Of a DNA stretch of 64,000 nucleotides, positions 1-8,188 are shown in pieces (positions within the stretch are counted from its first letter, which is position 1; each line of letters starts with the position of its first letter). The translations under genes and the position numbers were made by a program. The stretch comes from Blastococcus aurantiacus (GTDB lineage: Bacteria > Actinomycetota > Actinomycetes > Mycobacteriales > Geodermatophilaceae), in the NCBI RefSeq assembly GCF_900102425.1, contig NZ_FNBT01000002.1:186001-250000 (forward strand), given 5' to 3'. The notes below the pieces were generated by a model. It saw nothing but the letters and a program-made list of their open reading frames with translations. It was not told the DNA's origin and did not search any database.

Positions 1-292
1 CGTTCCAGGTCATGGTCAGTCCGGACGGCGGCTGCCACTCCAGGATCTGGCCCCACTCGTGCGTCGTGCCGTCGTCCCAGGTCTCGTAGACCCGCCCGCC
101 GGCGCGCGGCTCCAGGGTGACCTCGCGGACCCGCTCCCGGCCGACCGAGAACGGCACCAGCGGCCACCAGTCGGCCAGCCGTCCGGTGAAGACCGCGAAC
201 GTGTGCTCCGCGCCGCTGCGCACCAGCGTGGACTGCCGGATCGGTGGCCGCAACGACCGGACGTTGTCCGGGACCGCCTCCGCACTGCTCAT
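1..292 (-). CDS. SRPBCC (AHSA1-like) domain protein, partial
   Basis: The C-terminus lies beyond the left edge of the window; 97 codons are visible. The N-terminal part reads like the AHSA1/START-like helix-grip fold: a hydrophobic start followed by FTGRLADWWPLVPFSVG and a region with ETWDDGT and EWGQILEW. This is typical of small SRPBCC proteins partnered with ArsR repressors. The ATG overlaps the stop codon of the ArsR gene (ATGA), so translation is probably coupled. It is the third gene of a VOC, ArsR, SRPBCC operon. The ligand is unknown; ArsR/SRPBCC pairs are often autoregulated, which fits the palindrome upstream of the first gene. Confidence 0.85.
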   Translation of the reverse strand, partial: MSSAEAVPDNVRSLRPPIRQSTLVRSGAEHTFAVFTGRLADWWPLVPFSVGRERVREVTLEPRAGGRVYETWDDGTTHEWGQILEWQPPSGLTMTWN

Positions 293-636
293 CGCGTACT
301 CCCCTCACCGGCGTCCCGCTCGGCCTCCACCAGCCGGCGCCCCAGGTCCAGCGACGAGGCCCACAGCTCGTCGAGCGCCGTGCGGAGGGCGGCGATGCGG
401 TCGGGATTGGCGCGGTACAGCCGTCGCGTCCCGTCGCGCCGCTCGGTGAGCAGGTCGGCCGACCGCAGCACGGTGAGGTGCTGGCTGACCGCGGTCCGGG
501 TCACGTCGAACGCGGCGGCGATCTCCCCGGCGGCCAGCTCCTCCCGCGCGACCAGGCGCAGGATCTGGCGGCGGCGCGGGTCGGCCAGCGCGCGGAAGAC
601 GTCATCGGTGTCCGGCTCGCGTGCTGCGGCGGTCAT
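289..636 (-). CDS. ArsR-family transcriptional regulator
   Basis: A 115-residue winged-helix repressor. Residues about 10-90 form the ArsR-type DNA-binding domain: RALADPRRRQILRLV opens it, the recognition helix is near TRTAVSQHLTVLRSADLL, and the wing contains RRDGTRRLYR. There is no ELCVCDL-type metal site and no obvious cysteine pair, so it belongs with metal-independent ArsR proteins of the kind that sit next to SRPBCC genes. The ATG at 636 overlaps the stop of the upstream VOC gene (ATGA), and its own stop overlaps the SRPBCC start. A longer reading from 909 would run through the VOC gene in another frame and is rejected. The likely operator is the palindrome near 1020. Confidence 0.92.
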   Translation of the reverse strand: MTAAAREPDTDDVFRALADPRRRQILRLVAREELAAGEIAAAFDVTRTAVSQHLTVLRSADLLTERRDGTRRLYRANPDRIAALRTALDELWASSLDLGRRLVEAERDAGEGSTR

Positions 637-989
637 GCCCACAGTCCTACCGGGTTGCCGTCCGGATCGGCCAGGACCGCGAACGTGCCGAAGCCGCCGG
701 GCAGCTCGGTGGGCTCGACGAGGCGCCGACCGCCGAGCCGCTCGGCACGCTCCAGGTAGGTCGGCAGGTCGTCCACGCGGACGTAGATCTTCACGCCCGT
801 GTCGCCGTCCTCCATGGACGGGCCGATCCCACCGGGGATCGTCGGCTCGTCGGCGGCGGTGTCCACGAGGGCGTAGCCGCCCCAGTCCGGGTCCTCGTCC
901 ACCGACCACTCGAACAGGCCCGCGTAGAACTCCTTCGCTCGCGCGGGCTGCGCGCTCACGATCTCGAACATCGCCACCGGTCGACCCAT
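633..989 (-). CDS. VOC (glyoxalase/bleomycin-resistance fold) protein
   Basis: A 118-residue single VOC module. It shows the two beta-alpha-beta-beta-beta halves: MFEIVSAQPARAKEFYAGLF opens the first half, and the second ends with FAVLADPDGNPVGLW, the usual closing strand of the family. The start at 989 has a strong ribosome-binding site (AGGAGAGGG, about 4 nt spacing). An in-frame start at 1031 would place the promoter palindrome inside the gene and is less likely. It is the first gene of a three-gene coupled operon with ArsR and SRPBCC. Substrate unknown; an enzyme, a resistance protein that binds a small molecule, or a ligand carrier are all possible. Confidence 0.9.
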   Translation of the reverse strand: MGRPVAMFEIVSAQPARAKEFYAGLFEWSVDEDPDWGGYALVDTAADEPTIPGGIGPSMEDGDTGVKIYVRVDDLPTYLERAERLGGRRLVEPTELPGGFGTFAVLADPDGNPVGLWA

Positions 990-1010
990 GACCCTCTCCT
1001 TTGCGTCAGC

Positions 1011-1030
1011 GTGGTCTAACGTTAGCCACA
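1011..1030. promoter_or_regulatory. Candidate ArsR operator
   Basis: The core CTAACGTTAG (1016-1025) is a perfect 10-bp palindrome. It is flanked by imperfect arms GTGG and CCAC, giving an overall dyad of about 20 bp. It lies about 26 bp upstream of the VOC start codon and is AT-rich in an otherwise very GC-rich region, as expected for a promoter/operator. That ArsR binds it is an inference from position and symmetry. Confidence 0.6.
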
Positions 1031-1056
1031 ACTGGCGGAAGAGCGCAAGGGGTGGA

Positions 1057-2187
1057 TCAGATCCAGCCGCGCCGCTTGAACACCAGGTACAGCGCCAGGC
1101 TGACGATGCCCATGAGGACGACGGCGAAGGGGTAGCCGTAGTACCAGTCCGTCTCCGGCATGTGGTCGAAGTTCATGCCGTAGACGGTGCCGACGAGCGT
1201 GGGCGCGAAGAGGATGGCCGCCCAGGCCGAGATCTTCTTGACCTCCTCGCCCTGCGCGATCGACGCCTCGGTCAGCTCGCGGATCTCCTCGTTCTGCCGC
1301 TGCGCCACCAGGGTCGCGTTGACGGTGAGGATGTCGCGCAGCTGCTGCCGGAAGCCCTCGACCCGCTCGATCACCTGCATCACGTGGTCGGCGACGTCGC
1401 GGAGGTAGCTGCGCAGCTCCTCGTCGACGCCGTACTTGTCGAACCCCGACGTGATCGCCGCGATGATGCCGGTCAGCGGAGCGGCGGCGCGCTGGAACTC
1501 CAGCACCTCCTGCGAGAGCTCGTAGATGCGCCGGGAGACCCCCGGGTCGCCGCGGAAAACCTCCGTCTCGATCTCGTCGATGTCGGTCGCCAGCCCGTCG
1601 ACGACCGGGCGGTAGCCGTCCACGACGGCGTCCAGGGTCGCGTACAGCACCGCCTCGCTGCCCTTCGCGAGCAGCGCCGGCTCGCTCTCCAGCCGACGGC
1701 GCACCCGCGACAGGTCCGGGGACTCGCTGTGCCGGACGGTGATGGCGAAGTCCGCGCCGAGGAACAGGTGCAGCTCCCCGAACTCCACCTCCTCGGCGGC
1801 GTCCAGGTACCGGGCCGCCTTGAGGACCACGAACAGGGTGTTGCCGTACCGCTCGAACTTCGGCCGCTGGTGCGCCTTGATCGCGTCCTCGACCGCGAGC
1901 TCGGGCAGCTCGAACAGCTCGGCGAGCTCGCCCAGCTCTTGCGGCTCCGGCCGGTACAGACCCAGCCAGGCCAGCCGCTCCTCGCCGAGGTCGAGCTCGG
2001 CGCGGCTGTCGGCAGCCGAGTCCGGCGTCGCCACCCGGCGGCCGTCGGAGTAGACGGCGTTGTCGACCACGCGGGAGCGTGCGGGCGGGGCGCCGGCCGG
2101 CGCGGGCGGCACCGCACGGACCTCGGGGCGGGGACGGCGGGTCAGCGTGGAGAGGGCGCTCAGCGGCGCGAGACGACGCTCGGTCAT
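1057..2187 (-). CDS. corA: CorA-family magnesium/cobalt transporter
   Basis: A 376-residue CorA protein. The long cytoplasmic N-terminal domain (about 40-310) has the charged helices of the funnel, and two membrane helices sit at the C-terminus. The signature YGMNFDHMPE lies at the end of the first helix (GMN is the selectivity filter), and the protein ends with a basic tail, FKRRGW. CorA forms a pentameric inner-membrane channel for Mg2+, gated by cytoplasmic Mg2+ binding. The ATG at 2187 is preceded by GGGAG at about 6 nt. A GTG at 2223 in frame has a weaker but possible site and would add 12 residues. The N-terminal 40 residues are basic and proline-rich and look poorly conserved. Confidence 0.95.
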   Translation of the reverse strand: MTERRLAPLSALSTLTRRPRPEVRAVPPAPAGAPPARSRVVDNAVYSDGRRVATPDSAADSRAELDLGEERLAWLGLYRPEPQELGELAELFELPELAVEDAIKAHQRPKFERYGNTLFVVLKAARYLDAAEEVEFGELHLFLGADFAITVRHSESPDLSRVRRRLESEPALLAKGSEAVLYATLDAVVDGYRPVVDGLATDIDEIETEVFRGDPGVSRRIYELSQEVLEFQRAAAPLTGIIAAITSGFDKYGVDEELRSYLRDVADHVMQVIERVEGFRQQLRDILTVNATLVAQRQNEEIRELTEASIAQGEEVKKISAWAAILFAPTLVGTVYGMNFDHMPETDWYYGYPFAVVLMGIVSLALYLVFKRRGWI

Positions 2188-2330
2188 GACGGACTCCCGG
2201 AGGACGGGGACGACGAGGGACACCGAGAGGTCCTCGCGCGCCGCCGTCGGGCGGTCAGCGCCGGGCGGGGAGGACCTCGGGCGCGGTACTGGGAGGTTCG
2301 CTGCGCATGCGCTGGTCCCCCTTCCCGGCC

Positions 2331-2355
2331 ACGGCCTCCTCCGTCAGGAGGCCGT
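2331..2355. terminator. Hairpin after the DASS transporter gene
   Basis: ACGGCCTCCT and AGGAGGCCGT form a perfect 10-bp stem with loop CCGTC. It begins about 60 bp after the stop codon of the transporter gene (minus strand) and has no U tract, as is common for actinobacterial terminators. The rest of 2188-2417 holds the corA upstream region and no further gene that I can support. Confidence 0.55.
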
Positions 2356-2417
2356 CGTCCATGGTGTCACGCGCCCGGCCGTGCGCGTCGCCCTTCCGGG
2401 TGAACGCCGGGCGACGG

Positions 2418-4031
2418 TCAGCCGACGGAGCCGAGCACCAGGTCCACCATCACCGGCAGCAGGATGACGATCAGCAGCGCCCCGAGGATGTCGAAGGAGA
2501 AGCCGCTGCGGATCATCTTGGTGATGGGCACGACGCCCGAGCCGTACGCGATCGCGTTCTGCGGCGTCGACACCGGCAGCATGAACCCGAACGAGGCCGC
2601 GAACGTCGCGGCCAGTGCCGGCACGAACGGGTTGACCCCGGCGGCCATGGCCACCGGGATGATGATCGGGACGACGACGGCGGCCGAGGCGGTGTTGCTG
2701 GTCGTCTCGCTGATGATGATCGCCAGGACCACGGCGAAGATCGTGATCGCGAAGCTGCTGGTCAGACCCAGCTTGTCGGCCGATGCCTCGCCGATGGTCT
2801 CGGCCAGGCCGGTGCTGGCCAGCAGCGAGCCGAAGATGATGCCGGTGCCGAACAGCAGGATCGTGCCCCAGTCGATCTTCGCCGCGTCGCTCCAGTTGAG
2901 GGTGAACTCGCGCGACTTCCAGTCCGTGGGCAGCAGGAACAGCAACGAGGCACCGAGGACGGCGATGATGCCTTCGTCCATGCGGTCGCTGATGGTCGTG
3001 TAGAGGTCCGACTCGGTGCCGGCGGTCAGCGCGATGACGCCGGGGAAGATCCAGCACGCCACGGTGACCGTGAAGGCGATCAGCGTGTTCTTCTCCGCGC
3101 GCGAGAACTTGCCGAGACCGGCCCGCTCGGCCTGCACGTACTCGCTGACCCCTTCGATGCGGCGGATCTCCGGCTTGTTCAGCAGCAGCAGGACGACAGC
3201 CAGCGCGACGAACATCAGCGCGCAGATGGGCAGGGCCATCAGCATCCAGTCGAGGAAGCCGATCCGCTCCCCCGTCGCCTCCTCGATCAACCCACGACCG
3301 ATCAGGTTCGGCGGCGTCCCGACCGGCGTGAGCAGGCCGCCGACGCTGGCCCCGTAGGCGAGCATGAGCATCACCGCGACGCCGACCCGCAGGCGCAGGG
3401 GGTCGAAGTCCGGCTTCACCAGCTCCTTGTCCTGCAGCAGCTTGGCGATCACGGAGATGATGCCGAGCGCCGTCGGCAGCAGCATCGCGACGGTGGCGGT
3501 GTTGGACACGAACGCCGAGAGCAGCGCCGTGATGGCGCCGAAGGCGATGACCACCCGGTAGGTCGAGGTGCCGACCCATTTCAGGGACAGCACGAACATC
3601 GCGAAGCGCCGGGCCAGGCCGTGCTTGAGCATCGCCATCGCGAGGATGAAGGCGCCGATGAAGGTGAAGACCGTCGTCGAGCCGAACGGCGCCAGCGCGT
3701 CGTCGGCCGGCACCACGCCCATGGTCACGATCGCGCCGATGCCGATGAGCCCGCCGACCGGGATCGGCACCGGCTCGGTGATCCACAGGACGATGACGCC
3801 CAGCAGGATCGCCGCGAGCAGGTGCTGGTCGCGCGGCAGGTCGAACGGGATGAGGGCGAAGACGATCGTCACGACCGGCGCCAGGAAGAGCCCGACGGTG
3901 CGCCGGCCCTTCTCGAACCGCTCCTCGGCAGGGCTGAGGGTCTGCTCCCCCAGGCTGCGGTAGGTCGCGCTGCCGCGGAAGGCGGCGTCGACGTCGGTGC
4001 GCTGGACTGGGGTCCGCTCCGTTGCGGTCAT
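2418..4031 (-). CDS. DASS/SLC13-family sodium:anion symporter
   Basis: A 537-residue polytopic membrane protein of the divalent anion:Na+ symporter family (dicarboxylates, citrate, sulfate or phosphate as substrates in known members). The two inverted-repeat halves each carry the SNT motif that binds Na+ and a substrate carboxylate: SNTATVAMLLP in the first half and TTSNTASAAVVVPI in the second. The conserved GTPPNLIG and LPVSTPQNAI loops match the paired helix-hairpin tips. The soluble N-terminal stretch of about 50 residues precedes the first helix. RBS GGGAGG lies 4 nt before the ATG. A hairpin follows the gene. Substrate cannot be decided from sequence; a C4-dicarboxylate is the most usual guess. 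Confidence 0.9.
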   Translation of the reverse strand: MTATERTPVQRTDVDAAFRGSATYRSLGEQTLSPAEERFEKGRRTVGLFLAPVVTIVFALIPFDLPRDQHLLAAILLGVIVLWITEPVPIPVGGLIGIGAIVTMGVVPADDALAPFGSTTVFTFIGAFILAMAMLKHGLARRFAMFVLSLKWVGTSTYRVVIAFGAITALLSAFVSNTATVAMLLPTALGIISVIAKLLQDKELVKPDFDPLRLRVGVAVMLMLAYGASVGGLLTPVGTPPNLIGRGLIEEATGERIGFLDWMLMALPICALMFVALAVVLLLLNKPEIRRIEGVSEYVQAERAGLGKFSRAEKNTLIAFTVTVACWIFPGVIALTAGTESDLYTTISDRMDEGIIAVLGASLLFLLPTDWKSREFTLNWSDAAKIDWGTILLFGTGIIFGSLLASTGLAETIGEASADKLGLTSSFAITIFAVVLAIIISETTSNTASAAVVVPIIIPVAMAAGVNPFVPALAATFAASFGFMLPVSTPQNAIAYGSGVVPITKMIRSGFSFDILGALLIVILLPVMVDLVLGSVG

Positions 4032-4100
4032 GACGCCTCCCGGCTCTGGGGTTGAGCCGACCTTAGGGAGTGCGGCGTCGGGGAGCGACCGCTGGCCCGA

Positions 4101-4979
4101 TCAGCCCTTGGCCAGGCCCGATGCGCTGAGGGCACCGTTGGCGACCAGCGTCCGCGAGAGGTCCTTGGCGATCTCGACGACCCGCTCGGTGCGCTCGGGT
4201 CCGAGGAACAGCCACGGGTCGGCGGAGAGCGCGTCGGTGTGCACCTCGAGGCGGGCCCGCAGCTCGACGCCCTCCTCGGTGAGGCCGGCGTCGTCCACCA
4301 GGCCGCGGTCGGCCAGTGCCTGCACCGCGTCGGCCCACTCCTGCTCGCTCCAGCCGCGGGTGGCCTTGGCCGCCTCCGGGGTGAAGCCGCGACCCATCGC
4401 GGTGTGGGTCACGAGCGCCTCGATGCCCGAGAGACCGGAGTGCAGCAGCGCGGCGACGTGCCCGTCGCCGCGGTGCTCGCGCAGCAGCGTGGCCCCGTGC
4501 CACAGGACCAGCAGCGGTTCCTCCGGCCACGGCAGGTCCGCGTGCCCGGCGTAGAGCGCGCGGCCCTCCGGCGTCAGCACCGTCGTGGCCTCGCGCAGCA
4601 GCTCCCCCAGCTCGGCGACCTCGTCGGAGGACGCCGCCTCGCCGAGCAGCCGGGTGAGGGAGGCGCGGGCGGCGTCGAGCCGGGCGGCCAGCACCTGCTC
4701 GGGAGTGGCCAGCGCCCAGGCGGCCGGGATGGTGCGGGCCACCAGGGCCGGCGAGAAGTTGTAGAAGGTCGCCGTCACCGTGCCGGCACCCACCGGACCC
4801 ATGGCCGCGGACCGGCCGGCGAAGTAGCACATCCGACCGGGCCGCAGCCCTACCGCCGTCAGGTGCTGCTCGGTCTCGGGCGCGAAGTAGACGTGCGAGT
4901 GCAGGAGCTCGACGGCGCGGTGCGCACGGGCCACCTGCCGGGGGTCGAGGACGGCAGGGGGCGGATCGGCGCTGACCAT
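4101..4979 (-). CDS. SCO6745-like conserved protein
   Basis: A 292-residue soluble protein resembling the actinobacterial family named after Streptomyces SCO6745, recognised from its N-terminal pattern (HSHVYFAPE, RMCYFAGRSAAMGPV, VTATFYNFSP). It is helix-rich. The C-terminal half contains a winged-helix-like segment around VTHTAMGRGFTPEAAKATRGW, so a role in regulation is possible, but the biochemical function of the family is not known to me. It lies 9 nt after the double-GNAT gene and is the last gene of a four-gene minus-strand operon. RBS AGGGTG is 5 nt before the ATG. Confidence 0.8.
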   Translation of the reverse strand: MVSADPPPAVLDPRQVARAHRAVELLHSHVYFAPETEQHLTAVGLRPGRMCYFAGRSAAMGPVGAGTVTATFYNFSPALVARTIPAAWALATPEQVLAARLDAARASLTRLLGEAASSDEVAELGELLREATTVLTPEGRALYAGHADLPWPEEPLLVLWHGATLLREHRGDGHVAALLHSGLSGIEALVTHTAMGRGFTPEAAKATRGWSEQEWADAVQALADRGLVDDAGLTEEGVELRARLEVHTDALSADPWLFLGPERTERVVEIAKDLSRTLVANGALSASGLAKG

Positions 4980-4988
4980 GGCCGCACC

Positions 4989-5987
4989 CTAGCCACCTGC
5001 GACCGCCGGGAGGGACGTCGACCAGCTGACCTGCGTGCGGGTGGTCCGGAAGCCCAGCCGCTCGTAGACGCCCGGGGCGCCGGTCACGTTGCCGCTGTCG
5101 ACGTCCAGCCCCGCCGTCCGGCAGCCGGCCGCCGCGGCCGCGCGCAGCACCGCGGTGATCAAGGCCGAGGCCACGCCCCGGCCGCGTGCGGCGGGCAGCA
5201 CGCCGATCTGACCGAGGTGGACCTCGTCGTGTCCCCTCGCGCGCGAGTCCGCCTCGTACACGTAGGCGAGCGCGTAGCCGACGACGGCGCCGTCCGCGAG
5301 AGCCAGAACCGACAGATCCGGCCGGAACGCGCGCTGGCCGGTGAAGAGCGTGCGCCACGTCGCCGCGTCCCGTTCGGCGGACCCGTGGTGCTCGGTGAAC
5401 GAGGCGTTGTGCGCCTGCCGGACCTCCTCGTCCCGGTTCCAGCTGAACGGCACCAGCTCCATCCCGTCGACCCCCGGCACCGCGGGCACCCCGGACAGCG
5501 GGCGCGCCATCGTGCGGTACCACCGCTCGGGGCGGAAGCCGGCACGGCGGACGACCCCACCCAGCGACGTCATCGCGGCCGGTACCGACACCCCCAGCAC
5601 GGCGGGCGACGCGGGGTGGCGGTCGGCGTGGATCTCGCCGCCCCGGGCGACCTGCCAGGCGAGGAGGGCGCGACCGATGCCGCGACCCCGCCAGGCGGGG
5701 TGGACGCGGGCCTCCAGATCGATCCGGAAGGCGTCCCGGAAGGTGGGGAGAGCCAGGACGGTGGCCCAGGCGACGAGCGCGCCGGCGGGATCCCGTACGG
5801 CCACGCCGTCGCGTCCCAGGTCGACGAGGTCGTTGACCCACCACTCGGTCAGGTCCTCGGCGCTCCAGTGCTCGCCGGTGTCGTCGACCTTCTCCGCCTC
5901 GGCCAGGAGGGCCGCGGCATCGGCCGCGTCCGCCGGGGTCAGCGGAGCGACGGAGAGGTCCTCGGGGAGGACGGGGAGAGCGACCAC
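4989..5987 (-). CDS. Tandem GNAT-fold N-acetyltransferase
   Basis: A 332-residue protein with two GNAT domains. The acetyl-CoA pyrophosphate loop RGRGIGRALL lies near residue 100 and a second one, ARGRGVASALI, near residue 270. Double-GNAT proteins of this build include mycothiol synthase (MshD) and many uncharacterised actinobacterial acyltransferases; the neighbours here (amidohydrolase, VOC) do not support MshD, so no symbol is given. The GTG at 5987 is the only plausible start in this frame; no strong RBS is visible, and reinitiation after the VOC gene (43 nt gap) is possible. Confidence 0.85.
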   Translation of the reverse strand: MVALPVLPEDLSVAPLTPADAADAAALLAEAEKVDDTGEHWSAEDLTEWWVNDLVDLGRDGVAVRDPAGALVAWATVLALPTFRDAFRIDLEARVHPAWRGRGIGRALLAWQVARGGEIHADRHPASPAVLGVSVPAAMTSLGGVVRRAGFRPERWYRTMARPLSGVPAVPGVDGMELVPFSWNRDEEVRQAHNASFTEHHGSAERDAATWRTLFTGQRAFRPDLSVLALADGAVVGYALAYVYEADSRARGHDEVHLGQIGVLPAARGRGVASALITAVLRAAAAAGCRTAGLDVDSGNVTGAPGVYERLGFRTTRTQVSWSTSLPAVAGG

Positions 5988-6030
5988 GTCATCGGAGGCT
6001 AGGCACCCGGGCGCCGGGGGGCGACGGAAT

Positions 6031-6408
6031 TCAGCGCCGCACGAACAGGCAGAACGGGTGCCCGGCGGGGTCGCGGAAGACCCGCACGACCTCGTCCTCG
6101 TCCTCGTGGCCGCCGACCGGCTCCGCGCCGGCCTCCTCGGCCAGCGCGCAGGCGGCGTCGAGGTCGTCGACGAGGAAGTCCAGGTGCTGCTGCATCTGCT
6201 GGGCCCCCGGCTCGGGCGGCCAGACCGGCGGGACGTGGTCGCGCTCCAGCTGGAAGGACAGCCCGGTGCTGCCGTCGGTCGGCCGCAGCGTCGCCCACTC
6301 GTCGGTGTCGTCCCGCATCGGCCAGTCGAGCAGCCGCTGGTAGAACCGCGCCAGACCGCGTGGGTCGGGCGTCCCGAGGACGCTCGCGGTGAAGGTGACG
6401 CTCGGCAT
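6031..6408 (-). CDS. VOC-fold protein
   Basis: A 125-residue single VOC domain. It starts with TFTASVLGTPDPRGLARFYQ, carries a central QHLDFLVDDLDAA strand-helix and ends with VFRDPAGHPFCLF, the family's typical closing motif. Its start codon overlaps the stop of the amidohydrolase gene by one base (TGATG), so the two are translationally coupled and may act on related compounds. Metal ligands cannot be assigned with certainty (candidates are the H of QHLDFLV and acidic residues near the C-terminus). Substrate unknown. Confidence 0.88.
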   Translation of the reverse strand: MPSVTFTASVLGTPDPRGLARFYQRLLDWPMRDDTDEWATLRPTDGSTGLSFQLERDHVPPVWPPEPGAQQMQQHLDFLVDDLDAACALAEEAGAEPVGGHEDEDEVVRVFRDPAGHPFCLFVRR

Positions 6409-7304
6409 CAGGTCTCCAGTCCGAACAGTCGGGCGCCGTTCTCCCAGAGGACGGCGCGCAGCCAGTCCTCACCCAGCTCCAGCCGGTGCAGGGCCTCGAG
6501 CTGGTGGGCGTAGGCGTAGGGGATCGACGGGAAGTCGCTGCCGAGCAGCACCTTGCCGCGCAGGTCCGACAGTCTCGGCAGCTGGGCCCGGTCGAAGGCG
6601 TTCCGCCCGCGCTCGGTGAAGTCGGTGGCGAACATCGTGGTGTCCAGGTGCACGCGCTCGTACCGCTCGGCCAGGTCGAGGAACTCGCCGTACTCGGGCA
6701 TGCCGAGGTGGGCGATCACCAGTTGCAGCCGCGGGAAGCGTTGCAGGAGCCCGGCCATCGGCTCGGGGCCGGTGTGCTCGCCGGCCAGCGGGCCCGAGCC
6801 GCAGTGGATCACCACCGGCGTGCCGGTCTCCTCCAGCCGCGCCCACACGTCGTCGAGCAGCCGGTCCCGCGGGTCGAAGGCGCCCACCTGCACGTGCACC
6901 TTGAACACCCGGGCGCCCCGGTCAAGTGCGTCGGCGACGTAGCCGGCCGCCTCCGGCTCCGGGTAGAAGGTGGCCGACTGCAGCACCCGCGGGCGCCCCT
7001 GGGCGAAGTCGTGGGACCACTCGTTGAGCCACGCGGCCATGCCCGGCTTGTGCGGGTAGGGCAGCGTCGAGAAGGCCCGCACCCCCAGCCGCTCCAGGAC
7101 GGCGAGCCGCTCGTCCACCGGCAGCCGGTAGGTGATCGGCCAGGAGGCGGTGCCGTAGTTGTCCCGCGCCCGGCCGAAGTACTCCCACACCTTCTCCTGC
7201 ACGCGCTCCGGGAGGAAGTGGACGTGCACGTCGACCAGCCCGGGCAGCCCCAGCTCGCGCCAGTACCGCGGGACGTCGGCGTCGTCGACGGGAGCTGCGA
7301 TCAC
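6408..7304 (-). CDS. Amidohydrolase-2 family metal-dependent hydrolase
   Basis: A 298-residue TIM-barrel hydrolase of the Amidohydrolase_2 type, which includes ACMSD-like decarboxylases. Metal-ligand motifs are in the expected order: VDVHVHFLP (HxH) near residue 25, VVIHCGSG and VIAHLGMPEYG in the middle, and GSDFPSIPYAY with the catalytic Asp near residue 265. No carboxylated lysine is obvious, consistent with a mononuclear site. It is the first gene of the operon with VOC, GNAT and SCO6745-like genes. The GTG start at 7304 faces the divergent tetR gene across a 111-bp region. Substrate unknown. Confidence 0.88.
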   Translation of the reverse strand: MIAAPVDDADVPRYWRELGLPGLVDVHVHFLPERVQEKVWEYFGRARDNYGTASWPITYRLPVDERLAVLERLGVRAFSTLPYPHKPGMAAWLNEWSHDFAQGRPRVLQSATFYPEPEAAGYVADALDRGARVFKVHVQVGAFDPRDRLLDDVWARLEETGTPVVIHCGSGPLAGEHTGPEPMAGLLQRFPRLQLVIAHLGMPEYGEFLDLAERYERVHLDTTMFATDFTERGRNAFDRAQLPRLSDLRGKVLLGSDFPSIPYAYAHQLEALHRLELGEDWLRAVLWENGARLFGLET

Positions 7305-7379
7305 GCGCCGACCCTAGGGTGACCGGCACCGCTGAAGACAGCCGTCCGGGTGACACGAAAACCTGGTCTCAGTAAAAAC

Positions 7380-7415
7380 TTGTACCGGGTCCACCTTTGT
7401 GGCTAAGGTGATCAC
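7380..7415 (+). promoter_or_regulatory. Candidate leaderless promoter and operator of tetR
   Basis: TTGTAC (7380-7385) and TAAGGT (7404-7409, fits TANNNT) are 18 bp apart and place transcription start at or next to the GTG at 7416. The inverted repeat CACCTT (7392-7397) / AAGGTG (7405-7410) with a 7-nt spacer covers the -10 element, as expected for an autoregulatory TetR operator. AAGGTG could also serve as an RBS if transcription begins further upstream. Confidence 0.5.
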
Positions 7416-8048
7416 GTGACCAGGGCAGGGAAGTCGTCGCTCCCCGAGCGCTGCCCCCTGTCCGCAGTCATGGGGCTCCGAGAGCGCAAGAAGCTCGAGG
7501 CCTGGCGCACCATCCGCTCCACCGCGCTGGCACTGATCAGCGAGCGCGGCTTCGACGCCGTCAGCGTCGAGGACATCGCCGCCGCGTCCGGCGTCTCCCG
7601 CACCACGTTCTTCAGCTACTTCCCCAGCAAGGAAGCGGTCGTCTTCGACCTCGATCCCCTGGAGGTCCAGCACTGGCGGGACCTCCTGGCGGACCCGAGG
7701 GCGGACCTGCCGCTGTGGGAGGCGCTGACCGACGTCTCGCTCGGTCTGGCACGACTGCTCGCCGAACGGCTGCCCCTGCAGAAGCGGTTGTTCGAGCAGT
7801 CACCGGAACTGTGCACGTCGTCGCGGAACACCTGCGACGCCTTCGGGCCCGACCTCAAGGAATGGATCAGCCGCCGCACTCCGGACGGCGACTCGCTCCG
7901 CACCACGCTCGTCTACAACACCGCCTTCGCCGCGTTCACCACGGCGATCGAGGCCTGGGATCCCGACGACTCCTTCGAGCACTTCCTGGAGCTCGTCCGC
8001 GACTGCCTGCGCTGGGCCGGCGCAGGACTCGCACATCCCGTGAGCTGA
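7416..8048 (+). CDS. TetR-family regulator
   Basis: A 210-residue TetR protein. The N-terminal helix-turn-helix spans about residues 25-70 (TIRSTALALISERGFDAVSV, then SGVSRTTFFSYFPSKEAV), followed by a helical ligand-binding domain. It is encoded 140 bp ahead of a DHA2 drug exporter on the same strand and probably represses it. Two starts are possible: GTG at 7416 (leaderless promoter or AAGGTG site) and ATG at 7470 (MGLRERKK), where family members commonly begin. The first is chosen because of the promoter geometry, with moderate certainty. Confidence 0.9.
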   Translation: MTRAGKSSLPERCPLSAVMGLRERKKLEAWRTIRSTALALISERGFDAVSVEDIAAASGVSRTTFFSYFPSKEAVVFDLDPLEVQHWRDLLADPRADLPLWEALTDVSLGLARLLAERLPLQKRLFEQSPELCTSSRNTCDAFGPDLKEWISRRTPDGDSLRTTLVYNTAFAAFTTAIEAWDPDDSFEHFLELVRDCLRWAGAGLAHPVS

Positions 8049-8188
8049 CCCGCTCCTCCCCCGGCCGGCCCTGACTCCCGTCGGCCGGAACCCCGCCCGT
8101 CCCCGCGACCGCGCACCGCTGCCGGCCGCCCGGACCCGCGCGTCCTCATCCCCTCCACTGCGCACCGCGCAGGAAGGACGGCGCAGCC

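Noticed and set aside
989-1031. Longer start for the first VOC gene
   Set aside because: The 14 extra residues run through the AT-rich operator dyad, whereas the ATG at 989 has a strong ribosome-binding site.
2344-3786. 480-residue open frame overlapping the DASS transporter
   Set aside because: Low-complexity Arg/His/Gly-rich translation in a different frame of a clear transporter gene; a high-G+C shadow.
8049-8188. Terminator between tetR and the MFS exporter
   Set aside because: CCGGCCG and CGGCCGG arms exist but are short with a long loop in very GC-rich DNA; readthrough from tetR seems as likely.
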